Assembly: GCA_022749755.1 (NCBI GenBank) | Contig: CM040448.1 | Span: forward strand, 6,012,481 to 6,076,480 | Source of the DNA: Azadirachta indica | Lineage: Eukaryota; Streptophyta; Magnoliopsida; Sapindales; Meliaceae | Direction: 5' to 3' | Length of the DNA stretch: 64,000 nt | Shown here: piece after piece, positions 14,561 through 25,640 of the stretch | How positions within the stretch are numbered: position 1 is the stretch's first letter | Layout of the letters: every line of letters begins with the position of its first letter | Notes under the pieces: generated by a model | The model's database searches: none | The model's input: the letters and a program-made list of their open reading frames with translations, nothing else | Told to the model about the DNA's origin: nothing | Made by a program: the position numbers and the translations under genes

Positions 14561-14928
14561 AAACATGGAGCTAATTTTCCTTTAAAGGCTTGAATCAGAC
14601 TTTCCACCTTATGATTTGAAACCTTCAAAGTAGCTTTGAGTTTTTCTTCTCCTTTATCATCTTTATTCAAGCATGTAGATATCCTACTTATCGCATAAGA
14701 TGGATAAAGTCTCTGTAGAAATACTTTATTTTCACCTTGCTCAGATTTTTCAAGTCACCATTTGTTTTTCTTGGAACATTGAAAAATAATATCACTTTTC
14801 TCTTTAACCTTTTTTTGAGAACGAAAACTATTTCGTACCTTAGAAATATCAGGTTTAGCAAGAATGAGAATTTTATAGTTTGCCAGAATAATATGATCAT
14901 TATTCTGAACAAATAGTCTAACTTCCGG

Positions 14929-15260
14929 TTAACTGTATAAGAAGTTATTACCGAGAATAAAATCTGCTTTAAGATAATCTACTAACAGGTTTTCTCTTAT
15001 TAGAAATTCTTTCTCATTTATTTTTGTAACAACATTTTCTATATAATCCGTGAATATATTTTTTCCTTCATCAGCAACTATATTAAAGACTAGATTCTCC
15101 AGTTGCTTCCATAGTTCTTCTGGAAAACAGTATCGTCTAGGGATACTCTTACTTGTACCAGTATCTATAAGAATATCTACTTCATATTCTTTATAGTTTA
15201 GGAAACTAAACACTCCATGAATATAGGTGTTTATCGTTCTTTGAACTAAGGCACGACACT
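14929..15260 (-). pseudogene. Pararetroviral aspartic protease remnant
   Basis: A 94-codon open piece contains ILIDTGTS, the catalytic DTG motif of retropepsins, at 15157-15165. It is followed by PEELWKQLEN and ends in a DFILGNNFL segment typical of the second half of caulimovirid proteases. It lies directly upstream (in reading direction) of the RT piece, as in the viral order PR-RT-RH. The downstream frame is broken before RT (14688-14912 is a separate fragment), so no intact Pol can be made. DTG itself is intact, which suggests decay was not uniform. Confidence 0.8.
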
Positions 15261-15589
15261 TTTAGTTACTAGCAATTATCACTTTGGTTCTATAATGATT
15301 ATCAGAATGATCATCATCATCCTCATATACCGGTATTTTTATAGATTTATGTCCCACAATTCTCCTATTTACAGAGCTAGTTTCACGCTTAGCATTATTG
15401 TTAATACCTAGTATATGAACAAGTTTACTACTAATCCTTTGAATCAGATTAATAGTACCAATTAATCTTCTGTCTTCAGAGGCTTGAAGTGCTGCTCTTG
15501 ATCGGGCTATCCAAGGCAATTTCCACCTGTTTATTTGCAAAACCTTCAACTTTTTGAATAATTACACCTCGAGGACTGGGATTTGCCAT

Positions 15590-16262
15590 GCTGAGTTATG
15601 TAGTATAATCTAACATCTATTTTTTGGGCCAAGTAAGAGATTTTGCATCTCTAACTTAAGGCATTATGATTATTGTCCTATTTTCTATAAGATCGTGTAC
15701 TTCAATAACTACACCTAAGGACATTTTTTAACTGATTCACCGAATTAATCAATCGGTATATCATCTTATACTGGATGGTTATTCTATGACTTGAGGACAT
15801 TAAATATTCAAATCCTAAAGTATGAATCCTTGAAACCATTATATGTTTTAAGTTCGGGTCTGTAATATTGACCATATATTTTGATTTTATCGTACTATAG
15901 ACATCAGCTAAAGCTACGTTTGAGTGAAATCTTTCAACTAAGGCTGTTCTGAAGGATAACCACCTTATGTCTAGAAGAGCTACCTAAACAGGAATATCTA
16001 AACCTTTTCTAATCAAGGCACAAATGCATATTTGCAACACTCTGAGTTGTACATAATTAAACTTATTCTAACCGTGCTTGCCCTTAGCAAGTAAAGAAAT
16101 TCGTTTAAACCATTGCTTATTTAAAAGAACTACTTTATCTTATCTCGACTGAGACAATTCAACTTTAATCAGTTGTTCACATATATCCTCAATTCTTTAT
16201 GTTCAAAAATTCTATTTTGACCTCGTTTCAAAAACCTCTTTAAGAGTTAACTTAGGAATTAC
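15590..16262 (-). pseudogene. Pararetroviral movement-protein remnant (left arm)
   Basis: This is the reverse-strand counterpart of the clearer movement-protein region in the right arm (about 24.99-25.64 kb), recognised by nucleotide similarity across the centre of symmetry. Shared anchors include the sequence around 16.11 kb matching 25.11 kb, and the last shared bases near 15.563 kb matching 25.663 kb. The frame is broken many times. In Caulimoviridae the 30K-type movement protein lets virions or nucleoprotein pass plasmodesmata; this copy cannot encode one. Confidence 0.65.
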
Positions 16263-16399
16263 TCAACTATTAGGACTTTTAGAAGTATTTGAATAATTAG
16301 TATTGAAACTAATTATTGATTATTTAGATGAACTTCCAATATCTTTTATTAGAACTAATTCATCTTCATTTTCACTTTCATTTCTCATCATAAAAATAT

Positions 16400-17831
16400 G
16401 TATTATAAAATTCTCTAACCGAGAAATTTTAGTTTCTTCCTTAGAAGTTTCTTTAATAGACTTACAAGATGGATACATAGCATAAAATTTACTAGCACCT
16501 CGTTCCTTACGCTACTTCTTCCTCTAGTTTTTCTAATAAACCTATCATGATCAAGAAGGTTTCTCCTAGACGTTAGAGGAACTCTTTTTATCATTTTAAA
16601 TCATCAATTTTTCTTATTCCATCAGTGTAGTTTCCAAGAATTTCGTTGTTTTTCTCGTTTGGGATACTGTTCTGTGTGAGAACTATATTGTCCGGGAACG
16701 CCAATGAATTCTTGACAACAAGATTCATTGAAATCAAGCTTTTTAGCCTCTTTATTTAGCGTGGCATTCAAATATCTTGTTTGGACTAACTACCTCACGG
16801 CTTCTATTCTTACTCTTAAAGAATCAACTACTTGATCTGTTTCTAAGAGCATTTTAAAGGCTTCATTAGCAACTTCGTCCTAACCATTTAGAAGTTTCGC
16901 AAAGAAAATCTTTTTAACCACTTCTTGCATTTTAACGGGTAACTAATAAAAGTATTTCTGGTATTCACAAACAAAATTTTTGATTTGACATATATCGCGA
17001 ATTATCACTTTTGTTATTGCTTCCAAAACAACTACATTAGAGAGGTATCTATTGGTTACTGTAATACTAGTAGAATACCAGTAAACTCTCTACTGAGCAT
17101 ATCCTAGAAGAAAGCAAAAATTCTTTCGACTGTCTTCAAGTCCCCTACGATATCTAGTAATTTAGATCTCGCTTCTAAACTTTTCTAGAAGTTTCCTACA
17201 AAACTCTGTAGTATAAATCTTAGAAATCGGTAACACCAAAACTTCGATTTTGGACATGTATCCAATTTACAATTTCTTATGCACCAATTGTTTCATCAAT
17301 ATTCTTGACACAATCTATATTGAGGAAATTTTCATTAAACGGTATCTCCACAATCTTTTATACATCTCTCGCTACGAATTCAAATTTAATTCATGAAGGA
17401 TATGTTTGTTTATATTTCACTTTTGAAATTTCTTATAAAAAACATTCAAAGGAATTTAAAGGATTTTTTATTCTCTACAAGGGATCATCTTTAAATTTAG
17501 CCTCTTTCAATTTCAAGATCAACTTGTCGAGGTTCACTTTTGATGGTGCTTCATTCCTTTCAAAGATCCTTTTTTAAAAACCTTTCAAACTCCTTACTTA
17601 GTCTCTTTGCATCTGCGTTAGAAATTACATCAAATTTAACATTAGGCTTTTTACCTTCTGATTTAGAAAAAAAATCCTTTTCCTTAATCATTTTTTCAGT
17701 TAATACCTTTTGGCTACATTCCAATCACTTTAAGATTTTTCAGCAATAATCTCTGCATAACTAGGTGCCAATCGTGGATATTGAGCTTGAATGCTTTTTG
17801 CAAATTCCTCTAAGACCTCTTTATTTGTCAT
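16400..17831 (-). pseudogene. Pararetroviral capsid-region remnant (left arm)
   Basis: The ORF began at an ATG at 17831-17829 that overlaps the stop of the preceding ORF as ATGA, an arrangement seen between ORFs of several caulimovirids. The C-terminal portion around 16.65-17.0 kb includes a KLPVKMQEVVKK segment and matches the right arm. Compared with the right arm, about 200 bp around 16.47 kb is missing, which removes the degenerate zinc-knuckle segment. Many stops and frameshifts. Capsid assignment rests on position and on the downstream zinc knuckle in the other arm, so it is less secure than RT or protease. Confidence 0.65.
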
Positions 17832-18665
17832 TTTTCAAGTTCTAACTTTTTCTAAATTATATTCAGTTTAGTAACCTAAACTTTACTATTTTAGTAATCC
17901 TGAATCAATCATCAAATTCAGTAGATGGTCCAGCATCATCTCTTTATTTCAAGAATTTTTTCGTTGCAATCCTATTACTCTCATCTTCCAAATTCTTTTC
18001 CAGCTCTCTCTGCGAGTCTATCTAATAGAGAATATATGCTTCAACTTGGTCAAACCACTAACACTGCAACTTAGCTACTTTTTTGCTAATTGTCTTAGCG
18101 TTTACATAAGGCTAGATATGTCTAACCACCCCTTGTTGGATAGCTTTAATTAGGCTCTTTTCAACACTGCTAACCGATAACCAACTTAAATAATCATCTA
18201 AGATATCCTGGTTACCGTTACACAAGTCCAAAGTATATTCTAGTACTTCTTCCCTTGTATATTCGCCTATCAGAATTATTTCCTCTATGTCCTCCCTTGT
18301 TCGGTCTTTTTACAAGTTTAATGACTTGACAAGGCTTCTTAGTACAAGTTGGACAATTGATACAATTCGGACTAATTATCTTGCTATATACATGATCAAC
18401 ATCTGTTTTAGAGTAACAATTCATCTAAGAGTCGAATTAACACCTTCAATTTTCTCCTAAAGTTTAGTTAATTCTTCTTGTAACGTGACTATACGATAAA
18501 TCGTATAATCTACTTTCAAGTCTAACTTTTAAAAAATATAACAACGTCTTTTAACTTATCAATCGTCGTGTTTGGTAAACCAATTTCAAGTCTACCTTTA
18601 ACACCATGATGTAAATGAAAACATTCTGGATTTTTACATCTAAAATTATTTAGATCATTGTTCAT
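17828..18665 (-). pseudogene. Pararetroviral leader ORF remnant (left arm)
   Basis: An ATG at 18665-18663 opens a frame with a short Cys-rich patch (CINCPTCTKKPC near 18.33 kb) that is conserved in the right arm (CINCPTCVKRPC near 22.70 kb). The frame originally ran to the ATGA overlap with the capsid ORF. It now has a frameshift near 18.53 kb and stops after 18.22 kb. The CxxC..C patch suggests metal binding, but I do not recognise the protein. Its position just after the primer binding site matches ORF1 of many caulimovirids. Confidence 0.65.
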
Positions 18666-18892
18666 AACTTATTAAATCAATTAGTTATTCCTACTCTAAC
18701 CGATTAATTCCTAATTAATCAAACTGACTAATTAGTAATAATTCCTATTAATCAGGTTAACTAGTAGTCGATAATTAATCAAATCCATTAATTACTCGAT
18801 ATCTCAAGCTACAAGAATTGGCACATCTAAACTAGATCTTGCACGGATTCCAAACCAACAACAATGTTTATCTGTCTGTTCAATTCTTTTAC

Positions 18893-18907
18893 TAACTCTG
18901 ATACCAA
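18893..18907 (-). promoter_or_regulatory. tRNA-Met primer binding site (left arm)
   Basis: Read on the minus strand this is TTGGTATCAGAG followed by TTA, matching the TGGTATCAGAGC sequence that plant pararetroviruses and many retroelements use to bind the 3' end of initiator tRNA-Met for minus-strand DNA priming. It sits about 470 nt after the TATA-like box and about 230 nt before the leader ORF start, as expected for the pregenomic RNA leader. Confidence 0.85.
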
Positions 18908-19286
18908 CTACACGCACACAAAAATGTGCGCAAAACATATATAACATGCCAAACTATCACCAGTTTAAACGTATATAACATGGCAATTAAAACCAATTTA
19001 ACAATAATGTTATTAGTCTTGTTACCAAAATCAGTAATCAGAAAAACGTAATAAAGACGATTAAATGCTAAAAGAAAACATTGGTATCGTCCATAATATT
19101 ATTGTGGATCCATCAAGTAAACATTATTACAAGTATCAATATAAGTAATAATTAAACATAAAATTTATCTAAGTCTACCACTGCTCCAACTGCCGGATAC
19201 GATCCTTCAACAAATACTTACAGTGCATAAACAGGAGATCACAACGACTTAAGAACAGATTTTTTTGTTTGTGGATTAAAGGAAAT

Positions 19287-19380
19287 TTTATTAATTGTAT
19301 ATAAGCATACAACCTCAATGGTTTGTGCTTATACAACCTTGATGGTCCCCTAATAAGGCCATCTAATTATATATTTATAG
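19287..19380 (-). promoter_or_regulatory. Pregenomic RNA promoter and poly(A) block (left arm)
   Basis: On the minus strand CTATAAATAT (19371-19380) is followed about 80 nt later by AATAAA (19287-19292). A TATA box shortly upstream of a poly(A) signal is the expected plan of the terminally redundant caulimovirid pregenomic RNA. The same pair is present in the right arm. Activity is unknown. Confidence 0.65.
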
Positions 19381-19589
19381 TTAAAGTATATGGACTTTAA
19401 AAACTTTAAAATCCATGGATTTCAACTCGTTTCAACCAAAAGGATAAGAAACTTACATTCAGACATGTGTTGTCTTTAATAACTATTTTTCTTAAAAGTA
19501 ATAAAAGCTAACTTTACCTTAAGGTAAAGGCAAATACTAAAAGTCAAAAGATTATAAAAAAAATGTACAAACATTATAAATAAGGAATT

Positions 19590-20389
19590 ATAACACTGGG
19601 GTATAAAGTCTCTCACGTGTCTTTTTCTTTTACAATAATTAACACGTCTTTTAATTTTGCCTAACTTTAAGTAATATTTTCGGCAAAATCTAAACCCTTC
19701 GTGTGTCAATTGTTTGTATTTACCTTTTTGTACACCTGGCATCGCTGTTCTTTAACAGTGAAATGAATCTTCATCTATTGTCCTGATCCATTACAGAACT
19801 AGTTTTAATAGTTCTTTTGTCTCGTGCTGCAAGTCTTTAGTATTTAAATTTTTTGGTTTGAACTGATCAAGGAAAACCTGCAGCAACTCTTTATTCTGCT
19901 TAAAGAACTGACTGTTCATTAGTGTATAATCCTTTAGAATGATTATGATAACACAATTATAAATCTATGTTAAATAATCATTTTTTAAGTAACTACTCTA
20001 ATTTGTTCCTAGCCATCACAAATTTAAACACGTGTTGATTAGTTCAATCCTCAAGGTAGAATGACTTGAGCTTCTGTAGACCTTCTTCATCAATTAAGAA
20101 ATTTTTTTCAGCGAATCCGCCATTGTACCATAGTCTTCTTGCAAGAAATTCTCAAATCTGTAAAGACAAAACATCATCATTTTCTTGGATTGTAGAAGTG
20201 ATACAACATGTGAAGTGATTAATCCTTCTGTCCAGTACGCACAAAACTTACTTAACCACATCTGTTAACTCAAATGTGGTAGTGCCTTCTGTAACTCAAG
20301 TTCAAGTAAATCAACCTAACCTCTTTTCACTAGTTCAAAGTATAATCCTGATAAGAAAACTTCTCAATACCAATGCAACTCGATACTAG
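19590..20389 (-). pseudogene. 3' part of upstream pararetroviral ORF (left arm)
   Basis: A mostly open reading stretch with a few stops ends in a basic segment (YLKLGKIKRRVNY near 19.66 kb) shared with the right arm. It lies immediately upstream of the promoter, where caulimovirids such as cavemoviruses place the transactivator/inclusion-body ORF, but I see no diagnostic transactivator motif, so identity is positional only. About 290 bp present in the right arm (20.46-20.75 kb) is absent here near 20.36 kb. The frame stop seen in the right arm (TAG at 21485-21487) is read through here. Confidence 0.55.
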
Positions 20390-20450
20390 ACCTCTAAGTC
20401 GCTAGCTTTGGAAAGACTTGGATACCTAGTATTGAGTTGCATCAATATTG
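20365..20450. repeat. Centre of the 12-kb pararetroviral palindrome
   Basis: CAATACCAATGCAACTCGAT and the following ACTAG (20365-20389) are mirrored by 20426-20450 with few mismatches. Only 36 bases (20390-20425) separate the two arms, which then diverge outward in opposite orientations. The junction lies inside the viral upstream ORF, not at a terminus of the viral genome. Confidence 0.8.
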
Positions 20451-20452
20451 GG

Positions 20453-21487
20453 AAAAGGTTATTTTGAAATAAAAAAGCTCTTGTATAAGCTAGCAGACAG
20501 AGTTATATGACTTAAAGAGGAAAAAGTCTACCGTGAAGAAGAAGAAAGAAAGGCTACTTCTTATCTTCAATACTAAACGATTCAAAGGTTGGTAATTATG
20601 GACAAATATCTTACAAAGCAAGTTGCAAAAAAGATTATACGCTTTAAAACGTTGAGCGAGTTGGTAAAAGATTATGGATTGGAAAAATCATTGCTTGTTA
20701 TTAAGACAATAATAGTTAATTCAAATAATCTAATTGAATTATTAATCCCATGGCAGTTTTCTTATTAGGATTATGCTTTGAACTAGTGAGAAGAGATTGG
20801 GTTGATTTACTCGAACTTGAGGTATATGAGGCATTAACACATCTTGAGTTACCAAACAGGTTAAGCAAGTTTTATACGTGCTGGACAGAAGGATTAACCT
20901 TGCGATTAAGTAAGATTGGGTTGATTTGAGAATTTCTTGCAGTAGAACCATGGCACAATGGTAGGTTTGCTGAAGAAAATTTCTTAATTGGCAAGGAAGA
21001 GTTGTAGAAGCTCAAGTTGTTCTACCTTAAGGATTGGACTAATCAACATGTGTTCAGATTCATGATGGTTAGGAAATAATTAGAGCAGTTGCTTGAAAAT
21101 AATTATTGAATACATATCTATAATGGTGTTATCATAATCATTCTAAAGGATTATTCTCTAATAAATAGTCAGTTCTTTAAGAAAAATAAGAAGCAGTTGT
21201 AAATTTTCCTTGAGGGGTTCAAATCGAAAAATTTAGACACTCAAGACTTGCAGTAAGAGACAAAAGAACTATTGAAACTTGTTCTATAATGTACAGGACA
21301 ACAAATGGAGATTCATTTCACTGTTAAAGAAATGATACCAACGCTAAGTGTACCAAAAGGTGGATGCAGACAATTGAAACGAGAAGGGTTTAAATTTTAC
21401 AGACAATTTTACTTAAAGTTAGGTAAAATTAAAAGACGTGTTAATTGTTATAAAGGAAAAACACATATGGGAGACTTTAAACCCTAG
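20453..21487 (+). pseudogene. 3' part of upstream pararetroviral ORF (right arm)
   Basis: Reading pieces include a Lys/Glu-rich segment near 20.52 kb and a conserved basic end (FYLKLGKIKRRVNC) finishing at TAG 21485-21487; the last 60 codons (21305-21487) are open. This arm keeps about 290 bp (20.46-20.75 kb) that the left arm lost. By position, just before the promoter, it would be the last ORF of the viral genome, the transactivator slot in cavemovirus-like genomes. No motif confirms this. Confidence 0.55.
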
Positions 21488-21701
21488 TGTCATAATTTCT
21501 TATTTATAATGTTTATACTTTTTCTTTATAATCTTTTGACTTTTATTATTTGCCTTTACCTTAAGGTAAAGTTAGCTTTTATTACTTTTAGGAAAAATAG
21601 TTATTAAAAACAGCACGTGTCTAAATATAAGTTTCTTATCCTTTTGGTTAAAATAAGTTAAAATCTGTGGATTTCAAAGCTTTTGAAATCCATATACTTT
21701 A

Positions 21702-21796
21702 ATTATAAATATGTAATCAAATAGTCTTATTGGGGGACCATCAAGGTTGCATAAGCACAAACCATCGAGGTTGTATGCTTATGTATAATTAATAAA
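21702..21796 (+). promoter_or_regulatory. Pregenomic RNA promoter and poly(A) block (right arm)
   Basis: ATTATAAATATG (from 21702) corresponds to the left arm's CTATAAATAT. AATAAA follows at 21791-21796. Spacing matches the other arm. The promoter fires rightward, so the two arms' promoters are divergent across the palindrome centre. Confidence 0.6.
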
Positions 21797-22150
21797 ATTT
21801 CTTTTGTTCCACAAAAAAATGTGTCCTTGAGTAGCTGTGATCTCCCGTTTATACACTATAAATGTTTGTTTAGGGATCGTATCTGATAGTCAGAGTAATG
21901 GTGGACTTAGATAAATTTTATGTTTAATTATTACTTGTGTTGATAGTTGTAATAATGTTTATTTGATGGATTCACAATAATGTTATAGACGATACCAACG
22001 TTTTGTTTAAGCATTTCATCATCTTTATTACGTTTTTCTGATTATTAATTTTGGTAATAAGACTAACAATATTATTGTTAAACTGCTTTTAATTGGCATC
22101 TTATATGCATTTAAACTGGTGATAGTTTGGCATCTCCATATACATGTAGT

Positions 22151-22164
22151 TGGTATCAAAGTTA
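22151..22164 (+). promoter_or_regulatory. tRNA-Met primer binding site (right arm)
   Basis: TGGTATCAAAGTTA differs from the left arm's TGGTATCAGAGTTA by one base, in a position complementary to the tRNA-Met 3' end. It is followed by the same leader sequence up to the leader ORF ATG at 22392. The stretch between (about 22.26-22.38 kb) repeats GACTAATTA/TTAATCGGTT units that could fold, in line with the structured leaders of this family. Confidence 0.8.
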
Positions 22165-22391
22165 GTAAAAGAATTGAACAGATAAACAGACATTGCTGTT
22201 GGTTTGGAATTTTTGCGAGATCTGGTTTAAATCTACCAATTCTTGTAGGTCAAGATATTGGATAATTAGTCGATTTGACTAATTATCGATTATTAATTGA
22301 TATGAATAGTAGGTATTATTACTAATTAATCGGTTTAATTAATCAAGAACTAATCGGTTAGATTAGAAATACCTAATTGATTTAATTAGTT

Positions 22392-23250
22392 ATGAACAAT
22401 GATCTAAATAATTTTAGATGCAAAATTCCAAAATGTTTTCCTTTAGATCATAGTATTGAAGGTAGACCCTAAATTGGTTTACTGAACAGGACAGTTGATA
22501 AGCTAAAAGGGTTTGGTATATCTCTTGAAAAGCTAGACTGGATAGTGAATTATACAGTTTATTGTATATTCACGTTACAAGAAGACTTAACTAAATTTCA
22601 AGATAAAATTAAAGATGTTAATTCAACTTTTGGACGGATTTTTACTCTAAAACATATCTTGACCATGTATATGGCAAGATGACTTGCGCGGATTGTATCA
22701 ATTGTCCAACTTGTGTTAAGAGACCTTGTCAAATGATTAAATGTGAAAAAAGACGAAACAAGTTGACAAGGAAAGACATAAAGGAAATAATCCCGATAAG
22801 CGGATATACAAGGAAAAAAGTACTAGAATGTACTTTAAACTTGTGTAACGGTAACCAGAATATCTTATATGATTATCCAAGTTGGTTATCAGTTAGAAAT
22901 GTTGAAAAGAATCTAATTAAAGTTATCCAACAATGAGTGGCTGGACATATTTGGCCTTATGTGAACGCTAAGGCAATTAGCAAAAAAGTAGTTAAGTTGC
23001 AATGTTGGTGGTTTGATAAGGTTAAAGTATATATTCCCTATTGGACAGACTCCTAGAAAGAGCTAAAAAAGAATTTGAAAGATTAGATCGATAAGATCGC
23101 AATGGAAAAATTCTTGAAATATAGGGATGATGCTAGACCATTTACTGAATTTGATGATTGATTAAGGATTACTAAAGTGGTAAAGTTTATGTTACTAAAA
23201 TGAATATAGTTTAGGAAAAGTTCTTAAGATAAGAACTTGAAAAATAGTAA
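22392..23250 (+). pseudogene. Pararetroviral leader ORF remnant (right arm)
   Basis: The ATG at 22392 and the following ATGAACAATGATC stretch match the left arm. An 85-codon open piece at 22679-22936 holds the Cys patch CINCPTCVKRPC and a C-terminal SWLSVRNVEKNLIKVIQQ segment also seen on the left. In-frame stops occur before it (for example in GGTAGACCCTAAATTGG near 22.47 kb) and after it. Function unknown. Confidence 0.65.
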
Positions 23251-24640
23251 ATAAAGAGGTCCTAGAGGAATTCGTGAAAAGCATTCAAGCTCAATATCCA
23301 AGATTGCCACCTAGTTATATAGAGTTTATTGCTGAAAAATTTCAAGATGATTGGGATATAGTCGAAAAGTATTATCTAAAAAAACGATTAAAGAATAGGA
23401 TTTTCTTTCTAAATTCGAAGGTAAGAGCCTAAGGTTGAATATGATGTAATTTCTAATGCAAATGTGGAGAGACTGAATAAAGAGGTTGAAAGGTTTTAGA
23501 AAAAAATACCTTTGAAAAGGAATAAAGCACCATCAAAAGTGGAGCTTGACAAACTGTTCCTTGGAGGGAATAAAAAATCCTTTAAATTCCTTTGAAAGCT
23601 TTTTGAAAGAAATTTCAAAAGCGAAATATAGATAGACGTATATTTCACGAATTAAATCTAAATTCGTACTGAGAGATGTACGAAAAATGGTGGAGACACC
23701 GTTTAGTAGAAGTTTCCTTGATGTAAATTGTGTTAAGAATATTGACAAAGCAATCAATGCATAAGAAACTGTAAATTGGGTACATGTTCAAAATCGAGGT
23801 TTTGGAATTGTCGATACTTACCGGTTTATAAGATTCACACTGCGGGGTTCTGTAGGAAGCTTCTAGAAAAGTTTAAAAGTAGGATCTAGATTACTAGATA
23901 ATGTAGGAGACTTGAAGTCAATCGAAGGAATTTTTGCTCTTTTCAAGGATATGCTCAGTAAAGAGTTTACTGGTATTATAGTAACTCGTAAGAATCTCTT
24001 TAATGTAATTACTTTGGAAGCAATAACAAAATTGAGAAATTGCAATATATGGCAATTCAAAAATTTTGTTTCTAAATATTGAAAATACTTTTATCAATTA
24101 TCCGGTGGAATGCAAAAGATGGTTAAAACACTTTTTTTGCGAAGCTTTTAAATGGCTAGATTGAATCTGTTAACGAAGCCTTTAAAATGCTCTTGAAAAA
24201 GGATCAGGTAGTTGATTTGTTAGAAGAAAGAATAGAAACTATGAGGCAATTAGTTCGAACAAGATGTTTGAATGCCAAACTAAATAAAGAAGCTAAAAAG
24301 TTTGACTTCAATTAATCTTGTTGTCAAAAATTCGTTAGTGTTCCTAGACAATATGGTTGTTATCCCAAGCAGAAACAACAATGAAATTCTTGGAAACTAC
24401 GTCGATAGAATAAGAAAAATCGACAGTCTAAAAAAATGAAAAGAGTTCCTCTAAGGTTTATGAGAAACATTCTTGATCATGATAAGTTTATTAGAAAAAC
24501 TAAAGAAATGAATAACGAAAAGAAACAAGGTGTTCATAGATTTTATGTTATGTGTTCATCTGGTAACTCTGGTAAAGACTATGATTGCTACTAGATATAT
24601 GATCAGAAAAGTCATTATGTTAATAAATATCTTGATAAAA
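23251..24640 (+). pseudogene. Pararetroviral capsid-region remnant with degenerate zinc knuckle (right arm)
   Basis: This is the counterpart of the left-arm capsid region. The start ATG seen on the left has decayed here (ATAGTAAATAAAG at the same site near 23.25 kb). Towards the end (24.54-24.64 kb) there is a knuckle-like segment where a CX2CX4HX4C motif can be recognised only partly: the first Cys and the His (SHYVN) remain, and two Cys positions now read Tyr. A zinc knuckle at the end of the capsid is typical of reverse-transcribing plant viruses. Several in-frame stops. Confidence 0.65.
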
Positions 24641-24984
24641 AGAGGAAAAAAGTAAGTGTTCGATTGTTAGAAATCGACACGAAAAGCCTATCATCAGCAT
24701 ATGAACTTATATGAAGATACGAAATTAGTTCTGATGACGAATCGATCTATAAATTAATTTCATAATGCTCAAAGGAATCTGATACAGAAACTTTTAAAGA
24801 AGAAACTGAAATGTCTTGGCTAGAGAATTTCAAGATATATACTTTTGTGATGAGAAATGAAAGTAAAAATGAAGATGAATTAGTTCCAATAAGAGATATT
24901 AGAAGTTCATCTGAACAATCGATAATTAGTTTCAATACTAATTATTCAAATACTTCTAGAAGTCCTAATACTTATGTAATTCCT

Positions 24985-25640
24985 AAGTTAACTCCTAAGG
25001 AGGTTTTTGAAAGAAGGTCAAAATGGAACTTCTAAGTAAAAGGAATTAAGGATGTACATGAACAACCGATTAAAATTGAATTGTCTCTATAGAGAGAAGG
25101 TGAAGTAGTTTTTTCAAATGAGCAATGGCTTAAACGAATATATATACTTGTTAAGGGCAAGAAAGGTCAAAATAAATTTAATTACGTACAACTCGAAGTG
25201 GTGCAAATTTGCATTTATGGTTTGGTCAGAAGAGGATTAAATATTCTTCTCCAAGTAGCTCTTTTAGACAAAAAGGTGTTTATCCTTCTAAAAGCCTTAA
25301 TTGGAGGATTCTATGCAAACCTAACTTTAGGTGCTTTCTATAGTACAATAAAACCAGAATATATGGTCAATCCAAACTTAAAGCATATAATGGTTTTGAG
25401 GATTCATACTTCAAAATTTAAAGATTTAATGTCCTCGAGTCATAGAATAACCATCCAGCATAGGATGATATACTGATTGATTAATTCGGTGAATCTGTTA
25501 AAAATGTCTTCAGGTGCAATTACTGAATTACACAGTCCTGCAGAAAATAGGATGATACCCATAATGCCTAAGGTTAGATATGCAATATCTCTTACTTGGT
25601 CCAAAAAATGGATGTTAGATTATACTATGTAGCCCGATAT
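24985..25640 (+). pseudogene. Pararetroviral movement-protein remnant (right arm)
   Basis: Open pieces at 24811-25035 and 25198-25476 and the sequence between them read as a 30K-superfamily movement protein core: hydrophobic strands with GLVRRGLNI followed by VALLDKK (the L-x-D type motif), then GGFYANLTLGAFYS. It comes after the capsid region and before where the protease would be, so the order is CP-MP. It has a stop at about 25.03 kb and frame changes. Similarity to the left arm ends at 25663. Confidence 0.7.

Larger units (their letters stand above)
13295..20389 (-). mobile_element. Endogenous pararetrovirus, left arm of palindrome
   Basis: A degraded Caulimoviridae copy reading right to left. 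In transcription order: end of an upstream ORF (about 20.39-19.59 kb), TATA and AATAAA block (19.38-19.29 kb), tRNA-Met primer binding site (18.9 kb), leader ORF (18.67-17.83 kb), capsid region (17.83-16.4 kb), movement protein (about 16.26-15.6 kb), aspartic protease (15.2-14.9 kb), reverse transcriptase and RNase H (14.56-13.3 kb). Every ORF has stops and frameshifts. Capsid before movement protein recalls cavemoviruses and solendoviruses rather than badnaviruses; the genus is not resolved. Integration has no dedicated viral enzyme, so such copies are thought to enter by host repair. Confidence 0.85.

Noticed and set aside
23533..24060. Minus-strand ORFs (23533-23757, 23863-24060) opposite the right viral arm
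   Set aside because: They are antisense to the capsid-region pseudogene and translate to hydrophobic low-complexity sequence; similar antisense frames appear in the left arm (17305-17749).
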